64,000 nucleotides of DNA from Arachnia rubra (GCF_019973735.1 NZ_AP024463.1:558001-622000); one strand, 5' to 3'; counted from the first letter of the stretch, positions 10,913-19,142 are shown. Made by a program: numbers and translations. The notes: generated by a model from the letters alone, not told the origin.

Positions 10913-11671
10913 TTAATGCGAGGCGATCCAGCCCGCCATCTGCGACACCCAGGTCGCGGGCACCAGGCGGGTGGCCTCGGCCATGATCGTATTGCCCACG
11001 CCGTCGACGACATAGGGACGGTGGCGGCGCAGTGCCTTGAACGAGGTCGCGACGACCTGCTCGACGCTGCGCCGATGGCCCATCACCTGGTCGTTCCCGG
11101 CGGCGCTGAAGAAACCGGTGTCGGTGGGGCCGGGACACACGGCCAGCACCCGCACACCGGTGTCGTGCAGCTCGGCCCACAGCCCGATGGACAGGCGTAG
11201 CACGTAGGACTTCGTCGCGGCGTAGGTCGTGAAACCGGGGATCGGCTGGAAGGCTGCAGTGCTGGCGATGTTGATGACCGCCCCGCGGTCCCGCTGCTTC
11301 ATGCCCGGCAGGACGGTGCGGGTCAGGTCGGTGAGGGCGACCACGTTCAGCTCGACCTCCGCCGAGATCCTTTCCTGCGGCAGGTCGGTGAAGTCGCCGA
11401 TCGAGCCGAAGCCCGCATTGTTGACCAGGGTGTGGATCTCCCGCGACGCCAGGTCGGCGGCGAGCACAGCCCGCGCGCCGCGGTTGACCAGGTCGCAGGG
11501 CCAGGTCTCCACTTGGATGCGGTACCTGGCGCGCAGCTCATCGGCGAGCGTCTCCAGCTTGTCGGCGCTGCGGGCCACCAGGATCAGGTTCGCCCCCTGC
11601 CGCGCGAGCTCCTTCGCGAATCCGGCTCCGAGCCCCCCGGAGGCTCCCGTCACAACTGCCCAACCTGTCAT
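10913..11671 (-). CDS. Short-chain dehydrogenase/reductase
   Basis: A 252-residue classical SDR. The cofactor motif is VVTGASGGLGAGFAKELA, LVNNAGFG supplies the NNAG motif, and the catalytic Ser and YxxxK are in INIASTAA and TYAATKSYVL. Arg in LVARSADK after the second strand suggests NADP(H). Length is normal. The ATG at 11671 lies 6 nt behind a TAGACT box on the minus strand. It faces away from mtr. The substrate cannot be inferred. Confidence 0.85.
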   Translation of the reverse strand: MTGWAVVTGASGGLGAGFAKELARQGANLILVARSADKLETLADELRARYRIQVETWPCDLVNRGARAVLAADLASREIHTLVNNAGFGSIGDFTDLPQERISAEVELNVVALTDLTRTVLPGMKQRDRGAVINIASTAAFQPIPGFTTYAATKSYVLRLSIGLWAELHDTGVRVLAVCPGPTDTGFFSAAGNDQVMGHRRSVEQVVATSFKALRRHRPYVVDGVGNTIMAEATRLVPATWVSQMAGWIASH

Positions 11672-11677
11672 GGCAGA

Positions 11678-11683
11678 AGTCTA
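11678..11683 (-). promoter_or_regulatory. -10 box of the SDR gene, leaderless
   Basis: Minus-strand TAGACT with a 6-nt spacer to the ATG at 11671. Confidence 0.55.
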
Positions 11684-11913
11684 GGGCCAAGGTGAGGGGT
11701 CGCCGGTAGGGGCGTTGGTGAAGTGAGCGACGTCAGGTGCCGTTCTGGGGAGACCCTCGGCAAGAAACGCCCCGGGAAGAGGGCACACTGGGCCGAGCGG
11801 TGACGGTGATCCGGGGCGCATGGACGTCCCATCAGCTGGCTTCCTGCAGGTGAAGCCGCTAGGAATTAAGCGCTGTGCGGGATGGATGCGGCGGGGCGTG
11901 ACAAGATGGGCGC

Positions 11914-13323
11914 ATGCAGCATTTCGATATCGCCGTCATCGGGTCCGGGTCGGGCAACTCCATCATTAATGAGCGGTTCTCGCACCTCGACGTCGCCCTG
12001 ATCGAGGACAATCCCGTGTTCGGAGGCACCTGCCTGAACCGTGGCTGCATCCCCACCAAGATGTTCGTGGTCGCCGCTGAAAGCGCCATGGCCCCGCGGC
12101 AGGCAGCCCGGCTCGGCGTCGACCTGGACTTCAAGGGGGCTGACTGGCCCGCCATCCGCGACCGCGTCTTCGGCCGCATCGACCCGATCTCGGCTGCCGG
12201 GCGGGAGTGGCGCCGCAACGGGCCGGGGGTGACGCTGTTCGAGGGTCACGCCAGTTTCGTCGACGCCCACACGCTGCTGGTCGGCGACGTGCAGATCAGC
12301 GCCGACCAGATCGTCATCGCGACGGGGTCGCGGCCCCGGCCGCTTTCCATCGAGGTGCCAGAAGAGCTGCGTTCCAGGTTCTACACCTCCGACGACGTGA
12401 TGCGTATAGCTGAGCTGCCGCGGCGGCTCATTGTGCTCGGCGGTGGTTTCGTCGCCTGTGAGTTCGCCCAGATCTTCGCGGGCCTCGGGTCGCAGGTGAC
12501 GCAGATCAACCGCTCCGAGGTGCTGCTGCGGGGCGAGGACCACGAGGTGTCCGAGGCGTTCAAGGAGGAGCAGGCCAAGCTCGTCAACCTGATCCTCAAC
12601 CAGAAGATCTCCGCCTCCGAGACCGGCCCTGACGGGGAGGTGCTGGTCATCACCACCGACCGCAACGGCGTCGAGTACGAGTACCTGGCCGACGCGGTGC
12701 TGGTGGCGACGGGACGGGTCCGCAACTCCGACTCCCTCAACCTGGCCGCGGCCGGCGTGGAGGTTGGGCCGGGCGGCCAGATCCGCGTCGACAAACATCA
12801 GCGCACCAGCCAGCCGAACATCTGGGCGCTCGGGGACGTGTCGTCGAACTATCTCCTCAAGCATGTCGCGAACGCCGAGGCCCGCACCGTCGCCGCGAAT
12901 CTCCTGGCCGGGGATGGGGAACTGGTCGCCACCGACCACCGCTACGTGCCGCACGCCGTGTTCACGGACCCGCAGATCGCTTCCGTCGGCGCCACCGAGC
13001 AGCAGCTTCGTGAGTGGGGGACGCCGTATGTGGTGGCCTGCCAGCGCTACGCGGACGTCGCCTACGGGTGGGCGCTGGAGGACGAGGGTCACTTCGTGAA
13101 GCTGCTGGCCGACCCCCGTACCTGGCATCTGCTGGGCGCTCACATCATCGGTCCGCAGGCTGCCACCCTGATCCAGCCGATGATCCAGGCCATGAGCCTC
13201 GGCAACACGGTCCAGGAGCTGGCCCGCGGCCAGTACTGGATTCACCCGGCCCTGCCCGAGGTCCTGGAGAATGCTCTGCTGGGCCTGCTGAAGGAGGCTG
13301 CCCCGAAGGAGCTCGAAAACTAG
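11914..13323 (+). CDS. mtr: Mycothione reductase
   Basis: A 469-residue flavoprotein disulfide reductase that keeps mycothiol reduced with NADPH. The N-terminal FAD motif is VIGSGSGNSIIN, the redox disulfide is GGTCLNRGCIPTK, the second Rossmann motif is LIVLGGGFVACEFAQIF, and the C-terminal dimer motif with catalytic His-Glu is YWIHPALPEVLENALL. The GSGSGN motif and the HPAL/VLENAL ending distinguish mycothione reductase from lipoamide dehydrogenase. mshD, in the same window, agrees with a mycothiol-based cytosol. The ATG at 11914 has no obvious ribosome binding site. Confidence 0.9.
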   Translation: MQHFDIAVIGSGSGNSIINERFSHLDVALIEDNPVFGGTCLNRGCIPTKMFVVAAESAMAPRQAARLGVDLDFKGADWPAIRDRVFGRIDPISAAGREWRRNGPGVTLFEGHASFVDAHTLLVGDVQISADQIVIATGSRPRPLSIEVPEELRSRFYTSDDVMRIAELPRRLIVLGGGFVACEFAQIFAGLGSQVTQINRSEVLLRGEDHEVSEAFKEEQAKLVNLILNQKISASETGPDGEVLVITTDRNGVEYEYLADAVLVATGRVRNSDSLNLAAAGVEVGPGGQIRVDKHQRTSQPNIWALGDVSSNYLLKHVANAEARTVAANLLAGDGELVATDHRYVPHAVFTDPQIASVGATEQQLREWGTPYVVACQRYADVAYGWALEDEGHFVKLLADPRTWHLLGAHIIGPQAATLIQPMIQAMSLGNTVQELARGQYWIHPALPEVLENALLGLLKEAAPKELEN

Positions 13324-13342
13324 GCGTTAGGCGCAAAACCAG

Positions 13343-13412
13343 CCTACGGTCCGGTAGGTAGCAGATCCTGGCAGGCAGACCAGCCATATGTTGCTACGTA
13401 CCGGACCGTAGG
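13343..13412. terminator. 21-bp inverted repeat, copy A (bidirectional terminator)
   Basis: The arms at 13343-13363 and 13392-13412 pair at 20 of 21 positions around a 28-nt loop. It lies between the convergent ends of mtr and the ABC permease, and short T-runs follow it in both directions. A second copy lies at 17382-17453, likewise after the paralogous permease. Confidence 0.75.
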
Positions 13413-13426
13413 TCTTTTGTTTCCGG

Positions 13427-14227
13427 TCAGCCGGCGTCGCGATGCAGTGCGCGCCAGATGCCGATGACGGCGGGGACGGCGAGCCACAGCACCGCCGATG
13501 TCGCGGTTCTGCCCCAGTTGACTGCTGCGCCAGGGTCTGCGACGGCGGCATTCAAGGCGACCTTCAGGTTGAGCCACTGGGCTATGTCGGAGATGATGCC
13601 GTTGAAATTCAGCAATGTGTTCAGGAAAGCCGGGACCATCATCCACATGACGATGGCCGCTGAGCCGTTCATGACGGCGATGCCCAGCAGGAAGGCCGAG
13701 ATAGCCAATACCGGGTTCGGCAGCAGTGGCCCGAACACGTCCCAGGCCGTCACCGACCAGCTGATGTCCACGTTTTCACGTGGGGAGAGCAGGCCTGCGA
13801 CGAGCGTCCCCAGGCCGAGGCACAATACCCAGAGGGCCAGCGCGTAGGTCAGGGCGACGACGAGCTGAGCGGACAGCACCCAGCCGCGCCGGGGCGTCAG
13901 CGTGAATGTCGTCATGATGCTGCGGTTGGTCCACTCGCTGGTGGTCAACGTGACCAGGAAGCAGCCGAGCAGCGTCATGAGAGGATCGACGATGATTCTT
14001 CCCAGCTGCGCCCAGGTGAGGGGTGCGGCGCCGGACGTCGTCAGCATGAAATAGACATAGAAACCGGTTGCCGCTGCTATGGCGGCGACGGCGAGCAGCG
14101 CGAGGAACCAGCGGTTCGCCCTGATGGACACTGATTTGCGGAACTCGCAGGCCAGGACCCGGCTGAATCTCAGAGGCGGGATGGCCGAGCGGGGTCCGGC
14201 CAGCGGGGGTGTCGCGGCGGCGGTCAT
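13427..14227 (-). CDS. ABC-2 type transporter permease, copy A (lacks its ATPase)
   Basis: A 266-residue membrane protein with six predicted transmembrane helices. It is clearly paralogous to the permease at 17478 (shared TNRSIMTT, LTPRRGWVLSAQL, NVDISW and TAWDV blocks). Such permeases of the BcrB/antimicrobial-peptide export type work with an ATPase encoded directly upstream. Here that gene is reduced to a 20-codon remnant overlapping this start by ATGA, so the permease is either non-functional or borrows the ATPase of copy B. The reading frame is intact with no sign of decay. Confidence 0.85.
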   Translation of the reverse strand: MTAAATPPLAGPRSAIPPLRFSRVLACEFRKSVSIRANRWFLALLAVAAIAAATGFYVYFMLTTSGAAPLTWAQLGRIIVDPLMTLLGCFLVTLTTSEWTNRSIMTTFTLTPRRGWVLSAQLVVALTYALALWVLCLGLGTLVAGLLSPRENVDISWSVTAWDVFGPLLPNPVLAISAFLLGIAVMNGSAAIVMWMMVPAFLNTLLNFNGIISDIAQWLNLKVALNAAVADPGAAVNWGRTATSAVLWLAVPAVIGIWRALHRDAG

Positions 14228-14286
14228 GCGTCATCCACCTCGGTGAGGGAGCCGTGGCTCGTGGTCAGGTTCTGGAAAGTGACCAT
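14224..14286 (-). pseudogene. In-frame deletion remnant of an ABC ATPase gene
   Basis: A 20-codon frame starting MVTFQNLTTSHG and ending LTEVDDA. The first part aligns with the start of the ATPase at 18290-19012 (MITFQNLTKSYG) and the end with that protein's last residues (LTEST...), including the same ATGA overlap with the permease. About 220 codons including Walker A, signature and Walker B are gone, yet the frame is kept, so ribosomes could still couple into the permease gene. Confidence 0.85.
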
Positions 14287-14344
14287 GGCTTCATGCCACC
14301 GGAGCCGGCTGGGTCGCTGCCAGGGGTAAAGGTCCGTGGTTTCC

Positions 14345-14372
14345 TAGCCGAAAGATGCGTCCGCTGAGCCGA
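14345..14372. promoter_or_regulatory. Direct repeats upstream of cassette copy A
   Basis: TAGCCGA at 14345 and GAGCCGA at 14366, 21 bp apart, match the better-preserved pair at 19071-19099. Confidence 0.45.
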
Positions 14373-14399
14373 GAGACATCACAGCCAGAGTTCTAGGGT

Positions 14400-14419
14400 C
14401 GCGGTCTGAAAAGACCGCG
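14400..14419. other. 8-bp perfect hairpin at the end of cassette copy A
   Basis: CGCGGTCT, loop gaaa, AGACCGCG. It directly follows the promoter fragment that precedes the kinase gene in copy B, so it sits at the point where the two copies diverge. Confidence 0.4.
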
Positions 14420-14503
14420 GATTGATTTCCCCGGTGCTCGTAGTCAGCGGAGGATCCAGTGCGGCATGCCAGAATGGGCGCAGTGCCTCGTGAGGGAGGG
14501 GAT

Positions 14504-16171
14504 ATGTCGCTAGACGAGCAGCCTCGGGCTGATCTGCTGGCCGAACCAACCGCCCGTACCTATCCACTGGCCCAGCTGGTTGGCATGGTGCGCGAGGGGG
14601 TCGTTCGGGTGCCGCATTTCCAGCGTGGCTTGCGCTGGAAGAAGGCGGATGCCGTGGCGCTGATTGACAGCGTGCTGCGGGGATTTCCCATCGGCAGCCT
14701 CCTGCTGTGGCAGCGCAAAGCACCCGCGGAGACGGTCCGGCTGGGTGAGGTGACTGTGGAAGCCCCCGAGCGGACCGACGCCCGCTACGTGGTGGACGGG
14801 CAGCAGCGGGTGACGATCTTCCTGAACGTCTTCGACCCAAAGCATGGCCTTGATGGTGAGTTCGCGCTGGTCTACGACCTCAGGCAACAACCCCCGAGGG
14901 TTCGCGCCCGCACCCGGAACGACTCCGGCGATCATGCCATCCCCCTACCGGTGCTCTTCGAACTGCCTAGGCTGCTGCGCTGGGTCGGTGAGCATCCGAA
15001 CTACGTCGACCGGATCGACGAGATCAACACCGCCACCCAGCGGCTGCGTGAGTTTCACGTGCCGGTCTATGAGGTGCGCTCCGAGGACGATGGGGTGCTG
15101 CGCGAGATCTACGACCGCATGAACAACGCGGGCAAGCGCCTGACCCGGGCCGAGGCATTCAAGGGGTTGTTCGCGCCGGGGGAGAGCGACTCCACTGCGA
15201 CCACCTTCGAGACCATCCAGGACGATATCCGCGTCCGCCTCAACTGGGGCCAGATTGACCACGACACCATCCTGCATGCATTCCTGGCCAGAAGAGCATC
15301 CGATGTCTACCGAGATATCCATCTGGAGTTCCGTGATGACCGCAGGAAGGGTCTAGATTTCCCTGACGAGAATCAGGAGCAGGCCCATCAGGAGGCGCTG
15401 AATTCCCTGGAGCTTGCCATCGAATTCCTGTGTAATATCGCGGGGGTTCCGCATTTCACGTTCCTGGCCTACCGGCATCTCCTCGTGGTCCTAGCCCGGT
15501 TCTTCGCCCACTTCCCGGAGCCATCGCCACGGAATATAAACCTCTTGAAGCGTTGGTATTGGAGAGCTGCTTTAGCGGGTCCCGGAGTGATGAGAGGTGG
15601 GACCACCGGAGCTGTCCGAACCCTAGCCTCGTGTATCCACCCGCGAGAGGAGAGCCATTCGATACAGCAGCTTCTAGACATATTGCCAAGCGGGCCAGGG
15701 CAACGTCTACATGTGAATGATTTTGGCTCAAACCGTGCTTCCGGGCACATCATGCTGTGCGCACTGTGGAACCATAAGCCGCTGTCGCCAGACACCGGCG
15801 AACCGTTCACCCGTGCGGATCTGGCTCTTGAAATCGGCGGGGGGCCAACACCGAGCCCAGTGTGTCCAGAGGTTTTCTCGCGGATCAGGTTGTCTGGCAA
15901 CACCAAGAGCTCGCTGGGAAACCGAGTCATTATGCCCGGTATCCCACTGGAGAATGTGCGGGATGTCTCAGCGTGGGACGCGGTGGTACGCGATTCGCAT
16001 TTCTTCGGCTTGGGTGGTTTTCCCGAGAGACTCGTTCAGGAACGCGAACAGGTGTTGCAAGGTTATATCGATAAATTCCTTCAGGAGCGCACGGGGCAGG
16101 GGTTTGATGATTCCGCGCCTCTGGCTTCTTTCGACTTCGATGATGACTCTTCGCAGGATGATGCATGGTGA
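14504..16171 (+). CDS. DUF262 (GmrSD N-domain/ParB-like) protein
   Basis: A 555-residue protein. Residues 15-240 are a DUF262 domain: VRVPHFQRGLRW, the IDSVLRGFPIGSLLLW helix, the VVDGQQRVTIF motif (about residue 97) and EIYDRMNNAGKRLTRAEAFK. In SspE and GmrSD the DGQQR motif belongs to an NTPase-like centre that controls a nuclease. The C-terminal half is helical with a weak DUF1524-like ending (LGNRVIMPG), but I see no HxxP His-Me finger, so nuclease activity is uncertain. The ATG at 14504 has GGAGGGG just upstream. It overlaps the HipA-like gene and is AT-richer from about 15300. Confidence 0.75.
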   Translation: MSLDEQPRADLLAEPTARTYPLAQLVGMVREGVVRVPHFQRGLRWKKADAVALIDSVLRGFPIGSLLLWQRKAPAETVRLGEVTVEAPERTDARYVVDGQQRVTIFLNVFDPKHGLDGEFALVYDLRQQPPRVRARTRNDSGDHAIPLPVLFELPRLLRWVGEHPNYVDRIDEINTATQRLREFHVPVYEVRSEDDGVLREIYDRMNNAGKRLTRAEAFKGLFAPGESDSTATTFETIQDDIRVRLNWGQIDHDTILHAFLARRASDVYRDIHLEFRDDRRKGLDFPDENQEQAHQEALNSLELAIEFLCNIAGVPHFTFLAYRHLLVVLARFFAHFPEPSPRNINLLKRWYWRAALAGPGVMRGGTTGAVRTLASCIHPREESHSIQQLLDILPSGPGQRLHVNDFGSNRASGHIMLCALWNHKPLSPDTGEPFTRADLALEIGGGPTPSPVCPEVFSRIRLSGNTKSSLGNRVIMPGIPLENVRDVSAWDAVVRDSHFFGLGGFPERLVQEREQVLQGYIDKFLQERTGQGFDDSAPLASFDFDDDSSQDDAW

Positions 16172-17376
16172 CCGAGGGATTCCGGGTCCTGCTTGGCGGC
16201 AAGACTGTTGCGCATCTGTATGCCCGCGGAGACTACACCTGGCTGGAATGGCAGCAGGGCTACTGGGATGACCCCGATCGCCCCATGCTCGGGCTGCGTT
16301 TTGAGGACAACCCAGAGGAACGAGTGGCGGCGGCTCTGCGGCTGCCGCCCTGGTTCTCCAATCTGCTTCCCGAGGGCAGACTGAGGCAGTGGGTCGCCTT
16401 GGACGCGGGCATCAATGAGCAGCGGGAGATGCGGCTTCTGGTCCGGCTCGGGCTCGGGCTTCCTGGGGCGGTGATCGTCGAACCTGTTGAGGGTGAGGCT
16501 GATCCCGCCTGGCGGCCAGAACAGGTGCAGTTCCCCGCTGTGCGGCGTCACGATGGACAGGTTCTGCGTTTCAGCCTGGCCGGCGTCGCGCTCAAGTTCT
16601 CCCTGCTTCAATCCGGTGACCGGCTGACGCTGCCTGCGGGTAATCAGGAGGGTGACTGGATCGTCAAGATGCCCGACGCGGTCTACCCGGAGGTACCCGC
16701 CAACGAGTTCGCGATGATGTCCCTCGCCCAGCGTTGTGGCATCGACGTCCCAGAGATAAAAATGTGGCATCGCGACGAGCTGCCCACATTGCCGGAGATG
16801 GCTTGGCCCCAAGGGCAGGAATGGGCGTATGCGATCAGGCGCTTCGACCGGGAGGGCAACAGCCGGATCCATATCGAGGACCTGGCACAGGTGCGGGGTT
16901 TCTACCCGGACAGGAAATATGACGGCTCATTCGAGACCGCAGCCGCGCTCATGTATCGCGGCCGGGATGAGGTCTCCTATCTGGAATTCATCCGGCGGCT
17001 GTTCTTCAGTTTCGCCATCGGCAATGGCGATATGCATCTGAAAAACACCTCACTGATCTACCGCGACCCCCGTCGCCCTGTGATCTCGCCCGCCTACGAT
17101 CTGGTCTCAACGGCTCCCTATCGTGAGGACGCTGAGGATCTCGGCCTCACGCTGGGCAGATCCAGGCGGTTTGACGAGGTGACACCGCAGTCATTCGAGC
17201 TGCTGGCCCGGAAAATTGGTGCGCCAGTCGAAAGCACCATGCAGACCGTCGCCGAAGTGGCCGGACAGCTGGCTGGCTCTTGGCCTGGGGTGTCGCAGCT
17301 GATGGACAAACTGCCCCACCACCGGGAATGGCTTGACCTGAGACTTCCCGAGATCAGCCGTCGTTTCGCGAATTGA
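16165..17376 (+). CDS. HipA-family serine/threonine kinase-like protein
   Basis: A 403-residue protein. Residues 1-100 resemble the HipA N-terminal domain (FRVLLGGKTVAHLY and LPPWFSNLLPEGRLRQWV). The kinase part shows DWIVKMP, NEFAMMSLAQRCGIDVPEIK, AYAIRRFDR, the catalytic loop GNGDMHLKN (Asp about 289) and the metal-binding PAYDLVSTAPY, so the active site looks complete. No HipB-like helix-turn-helix gene is adjacent; the partner is the DUF262 gene, overlapped by 7 nt (ATG 16165, or GTG 16168). The length is close to that of E. coli HipA. The target is unknown. Confidence 0.85.
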   Translation: MVTEGFRVLLGGKTVAHLYARGDYTWLEWQQGYWDDPDRPMLGLRFEDNPEERVAAALRLPPWFSNLLPEGRLRQWVALDAGINEQREMRLLVRLGLGLPGAVIVEPVEGEADPAWRPEQVQFPAVRRHDGQVLRFSLAGVALKFSLLQSGDRLTLPAGNQEGDWIVKMPDAVYPEVPANEFAMMSLAQRCGIDVPEIKMWHRDELPTLPEMAWPQGQEWAYAIRRFDREGNSRIHIEDLAQVRGFYPDRKYDGSFETAAALMYRGRDEVSYLEFIRRLFFSFAIGNGDMHLKNTSLIYRDPRRPVISPAYDLVSTAPYREDAEDLGLTLGRSRRFDEVTPQSFELLARKIGAPVESTMQTVAEVAGQLAGSWPGVSQLMDKLPHHREWLDLRLPEISRRFAN

Positions 17377-17381
17377 TCAAG

Positions 17382-17453
17382 ACCTACGGCCCAGTAGGTA
17401 GCAGATTCTGGTTGGCAGACCAGCCATATGTTGCTACCTACCGGACCGTAGGT
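17382..17453. terminator. 22-bp inverted repeat, copy B
   Basis: The arms at 17382-17403 and 17432-17453 pair at 20 of 22 positions. Both mismatches are C-A when read on the plus strand but become G-U wobbles in minus-strand RNA, which suggests selection for a hairpin at the end of the permease transcript. The hairpin also separates it from the convergent HipA gene. Confidence 0.75.
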
Positions 17454-17477
17454 CTTTGGGTTTGGTGATGTTTCGGG

Positions 17478-18293
17478 TCAGCTGGCCTCGCGGTGTAGTG
17501 TGCGCCAGATGCCAATGACTGCGGGGATGCCGAGCCACACCACCGCCGATGTCGCGACATGGGCCCAGTTGGCGCCTGTATTCGGGTCTGCGACCGCGGT
17601 CCCCAGGGCGGTATTCAGGTGGAACCACTGGCCCACGTCCTTGAGCAGGAACAGCAACAGGGTCGCGAGCCAGTCAAGCACCACCCATGCGACGACGACC
17701 GCTGGGGTATTCATGATGGCTATGCCCAGCAGGAACCCCGAAAGGGGGAATCCCACGTTCGCCAGCAGCACCCCGAGTACGTCCCAGGCCGTCGCCGACC
17801 AGCTGATGTCCACGTTCTGGCTTGGGGAGAGGAGGCCTGCGACGAGGGCCGCCAGGCCGAGGCACAATGCCCAGAAGGCCGCGATGTAGGTCAGAGCGAC
17901 GATGAGCTGAGCTGACAGCACCCAGCCGCGGCGGGGCGTCAGCGTGTATGTCGTCATGATGCTGCGGTTGGTCCAGTCGGTGGTGACCATCAGGATCAGG
18001 AAAAGGCTGAACAGAATTGTGGAGATCTCGGCGATGCCCAGGAAGGAATCGGTGGTGGAATGTGCCAGCTGTATCCAGGTGAAGTGCTGTGTGGTATCGA
18101 AATCCGTCAGCAGAAGAGAGAGATAGAGAATGGCTGCTGTTGCTATGGTTCCGGCGATGGCCGCTGCGAGGGTCCAGCGGCTTGCTCTGGTCGATACCGA
18201 CTTGCGGAACTCATAGGCCAGGACCCGGCTGAAGCTGATAGGAGCGATGGCTGAGCGAGACCCGGTCAGCAGGGGGGTTGCGGCGGCGGTCAT
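17478..18293 (-). CDS. ABC-2 type transporter permease, copy B
   Basis: A 271-residue permease with about six transmembrane helices. It pairs with the ATPase encoded immediately upstream (ATGA overlap at 18290-18293). Similar two-gene systems controlled by an adjacent two-component system export or confer resistance to peptide antibiotics; that role is inferred from context. It is homologous to the permease at 13427 through most of its length, differing mainly in the first extracellular loop. Confidence 0.85.
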   Translation of the reverse strand: MTAAATPLLTGSRSAIAPISFSRVLAYEFRKSVSTRASRWTLAAAIAGTIATAAILYLSLLLTDFDTTQHFTWIQLAHSTTDSFLGIAEISTILFSLFLILMVTTDWTNRSIMTTYTLTPRRGWVLSAQLIVALTYIAAFWALCLGLAALVAGLLSPSQNVDISWSATAWDVLGVLLANVGFPLSGFLLGIAIMNTPAVVVAWVVLDWLATLLLFLLKDVGQWFHLNTALGTAVADPNTGANWAHVATSAVVWLGIPAVIGIWRTLHREAS

Positions 18294-19012
18294 GACAGGG
18301 CTCCTTCGCGGGAGGTGGATTCGGTGAGGTCGAGGAACAGCTCCTCAAGGTCGTCGGTGGTCTTCAGCAGCTCTTCCTGGGTGCCGGAGGCGACGATGCG
18401 TCCCTGGCCGATCATCACGATTTCGTCGGCGATTTGCTGGACCTCGTGCAGCAGGTGGGAGCTGAGAAGTACGGTGCCGCCGTGGTCGGCGAACTCCCGC
18501 AGCAGGCGTCGCATCCACCGGATGCCGGCGGGATCGAGTCCGTTGGCCGGCTCGTCGAGGATCAGGACCGACGGCGACCCGAGCAGCGCGTGTGCGATCC
18601 CCAGGCGCTGCCGCATGCCTAGGGAGTAGGCTTTGAGGCGGCGTTTGGATTCCTTCTCGGTGAGGCCGACCATGTGTAGGACCTCGTTGACTCTGGTTTT
18701 GGGTAGGCCGAGGACGGTGGCTCCTAGGGCGAGGGTTTCGTATCCGGTGCGGCCGGGGTGTTGGGCGGAGGCGTCGAGCATTGTGCCGACCTCGAAGGCC
18801 GGGTTCTTCAGTGTGCGGTACGGCTTTCCGTTGATGGTGGCTGCGCCGCTCGTGGGCACGGCCAGGCCGACGAGGCAGCGCATGCTGGTGGACTTGCCCG
18901 CCCCGTTGGGGCCGAGGAAGCCACTGATGGTTCCGGGCGCGACGTCAAAGCTGATGCCGTCGACTGCGGTGAAGGTGCCGTAGCTCTTAGTCAGGTTCTG
19001 GAAGGTGATCAT
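18290..19012 (-). CDS. ABC transporter ATP-binding protein (BcrA-like)
   Basis: A 240-residue ATPase with Walker A GPNGAGKST, signature YSLGMRQRLGIAHALL, Walker B VLILDEPANGLDP and H-loop SSHLLHE: a complete catalytic set. The short length and AGIRWMRRLL context resemble the BcrA/drug-export subgroup. It forms an operon with the permease downstream. Its gene start faces the kinase gene, and two AGCCGA direct repeats lie in the intergenic region. The paralogous gene in copy A has been deleted. Confidence 0.9.
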   Translation of the reverse strand: MITFQNLTKSYGTFTAVDGISFDVAPGTISGFLGPNGAGKSTSMRCLVGLAVPTSGAATINGKPYRTLKNPAFEVGTMLDASAQHPGRTGYETLALGATVLGLPKTRVNEVLHMVGLTEKESKRRLKAYSLGMRQRLGIAHALLGSPSVLILDEPANGLDPAGIRWMRRLLREFADHGGTVLLSSHLLHEVQQIADEIVMIGQGRIVASGTQEELLKTTDDLEELFLDLTESTSREGALS

Positions 19013-19070
19013 GGCTCCATGCCACTGGAGCCAGCTGGTTTGCTGCCAGGGGTGAAGGTATGAGGTTTCC

Positions 19071-19099
19071 TAGCCGAAAGATGCGTTCGCTTAGCCGAA
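19071..19099. promoter_or_regulatory. Putative response-regulator operator (direct repeats)
   Basis: TAGCCGAA occurs twice, 21 bp apart (two helical turns), between the divergent ABC operon and two-component genes. The arrangement is conserved at 14345-14372. Binding by the regulator encoded at 20321 is inference. Confidence 0.5.
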
Positions 19100-19129
19100 G
19101 GAGCTGCCGGGACGCCGCCGGGGGCGGTC

Positions 19130-19135
19130 TAGGGT
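19130..19135 (+). promoter_or_regulatory. -10 box of the histidine kinase gene, leaderless
   Basis: TAGGGT with a 7-nt spacer to the GTG at 19143. The GTG at 19137 would be only 1 nt away and is disfavoured. Confidence 0.55.
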
Positions 19136-19142
19136 CGTGGAC

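Larger units (their letters stand above)
13343..14400 (-). repeat. Duplicated ABC cassette, copy A (deleted)
   Basis: Shares, in the same order as 17382-19136, the hairpin, the permease gene, both ends of the ATPase gene, the AGCCGA direct repeats and a TCTAGGGTCG promoter fragment. Most of the ATPase gene and all of the histidine kinase gene are missing from this copy. Confidence 0.8.
17382..19136 (-). repeat. Duplicated ABC cassette, copy B (complete)
   Basis: Hairpin, permease, ATPase, direct-repeat operator and kinase promoter, corresponding in order to 13343-14400. The two copies are in the same orientation and separated by the DUF262-HipA pair. Confidence 0.8.

Noticed and set aside
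11866..13245. A long minus-strand frame opposite mtr
   Set aside because: mtr carries all flavoprotein motifs; the antisense product is typical shadow sequence.
13343..13412. An insertion sequence end or attachment site at the 21-bp inverted repeat
   Set aside because: Both copies sit just after paralogous permease genes at convergent gene ends and no transposase or integrase is nearby, so a terminator carried along by duplication is simpler.
16165..17376. A classical HipAB toxin-antitoxin locus
   Set aside because: No HipB-like helix-turn-helix gene is adjacent; the overlapping upstream gene encodes a DUF262 protein instead.
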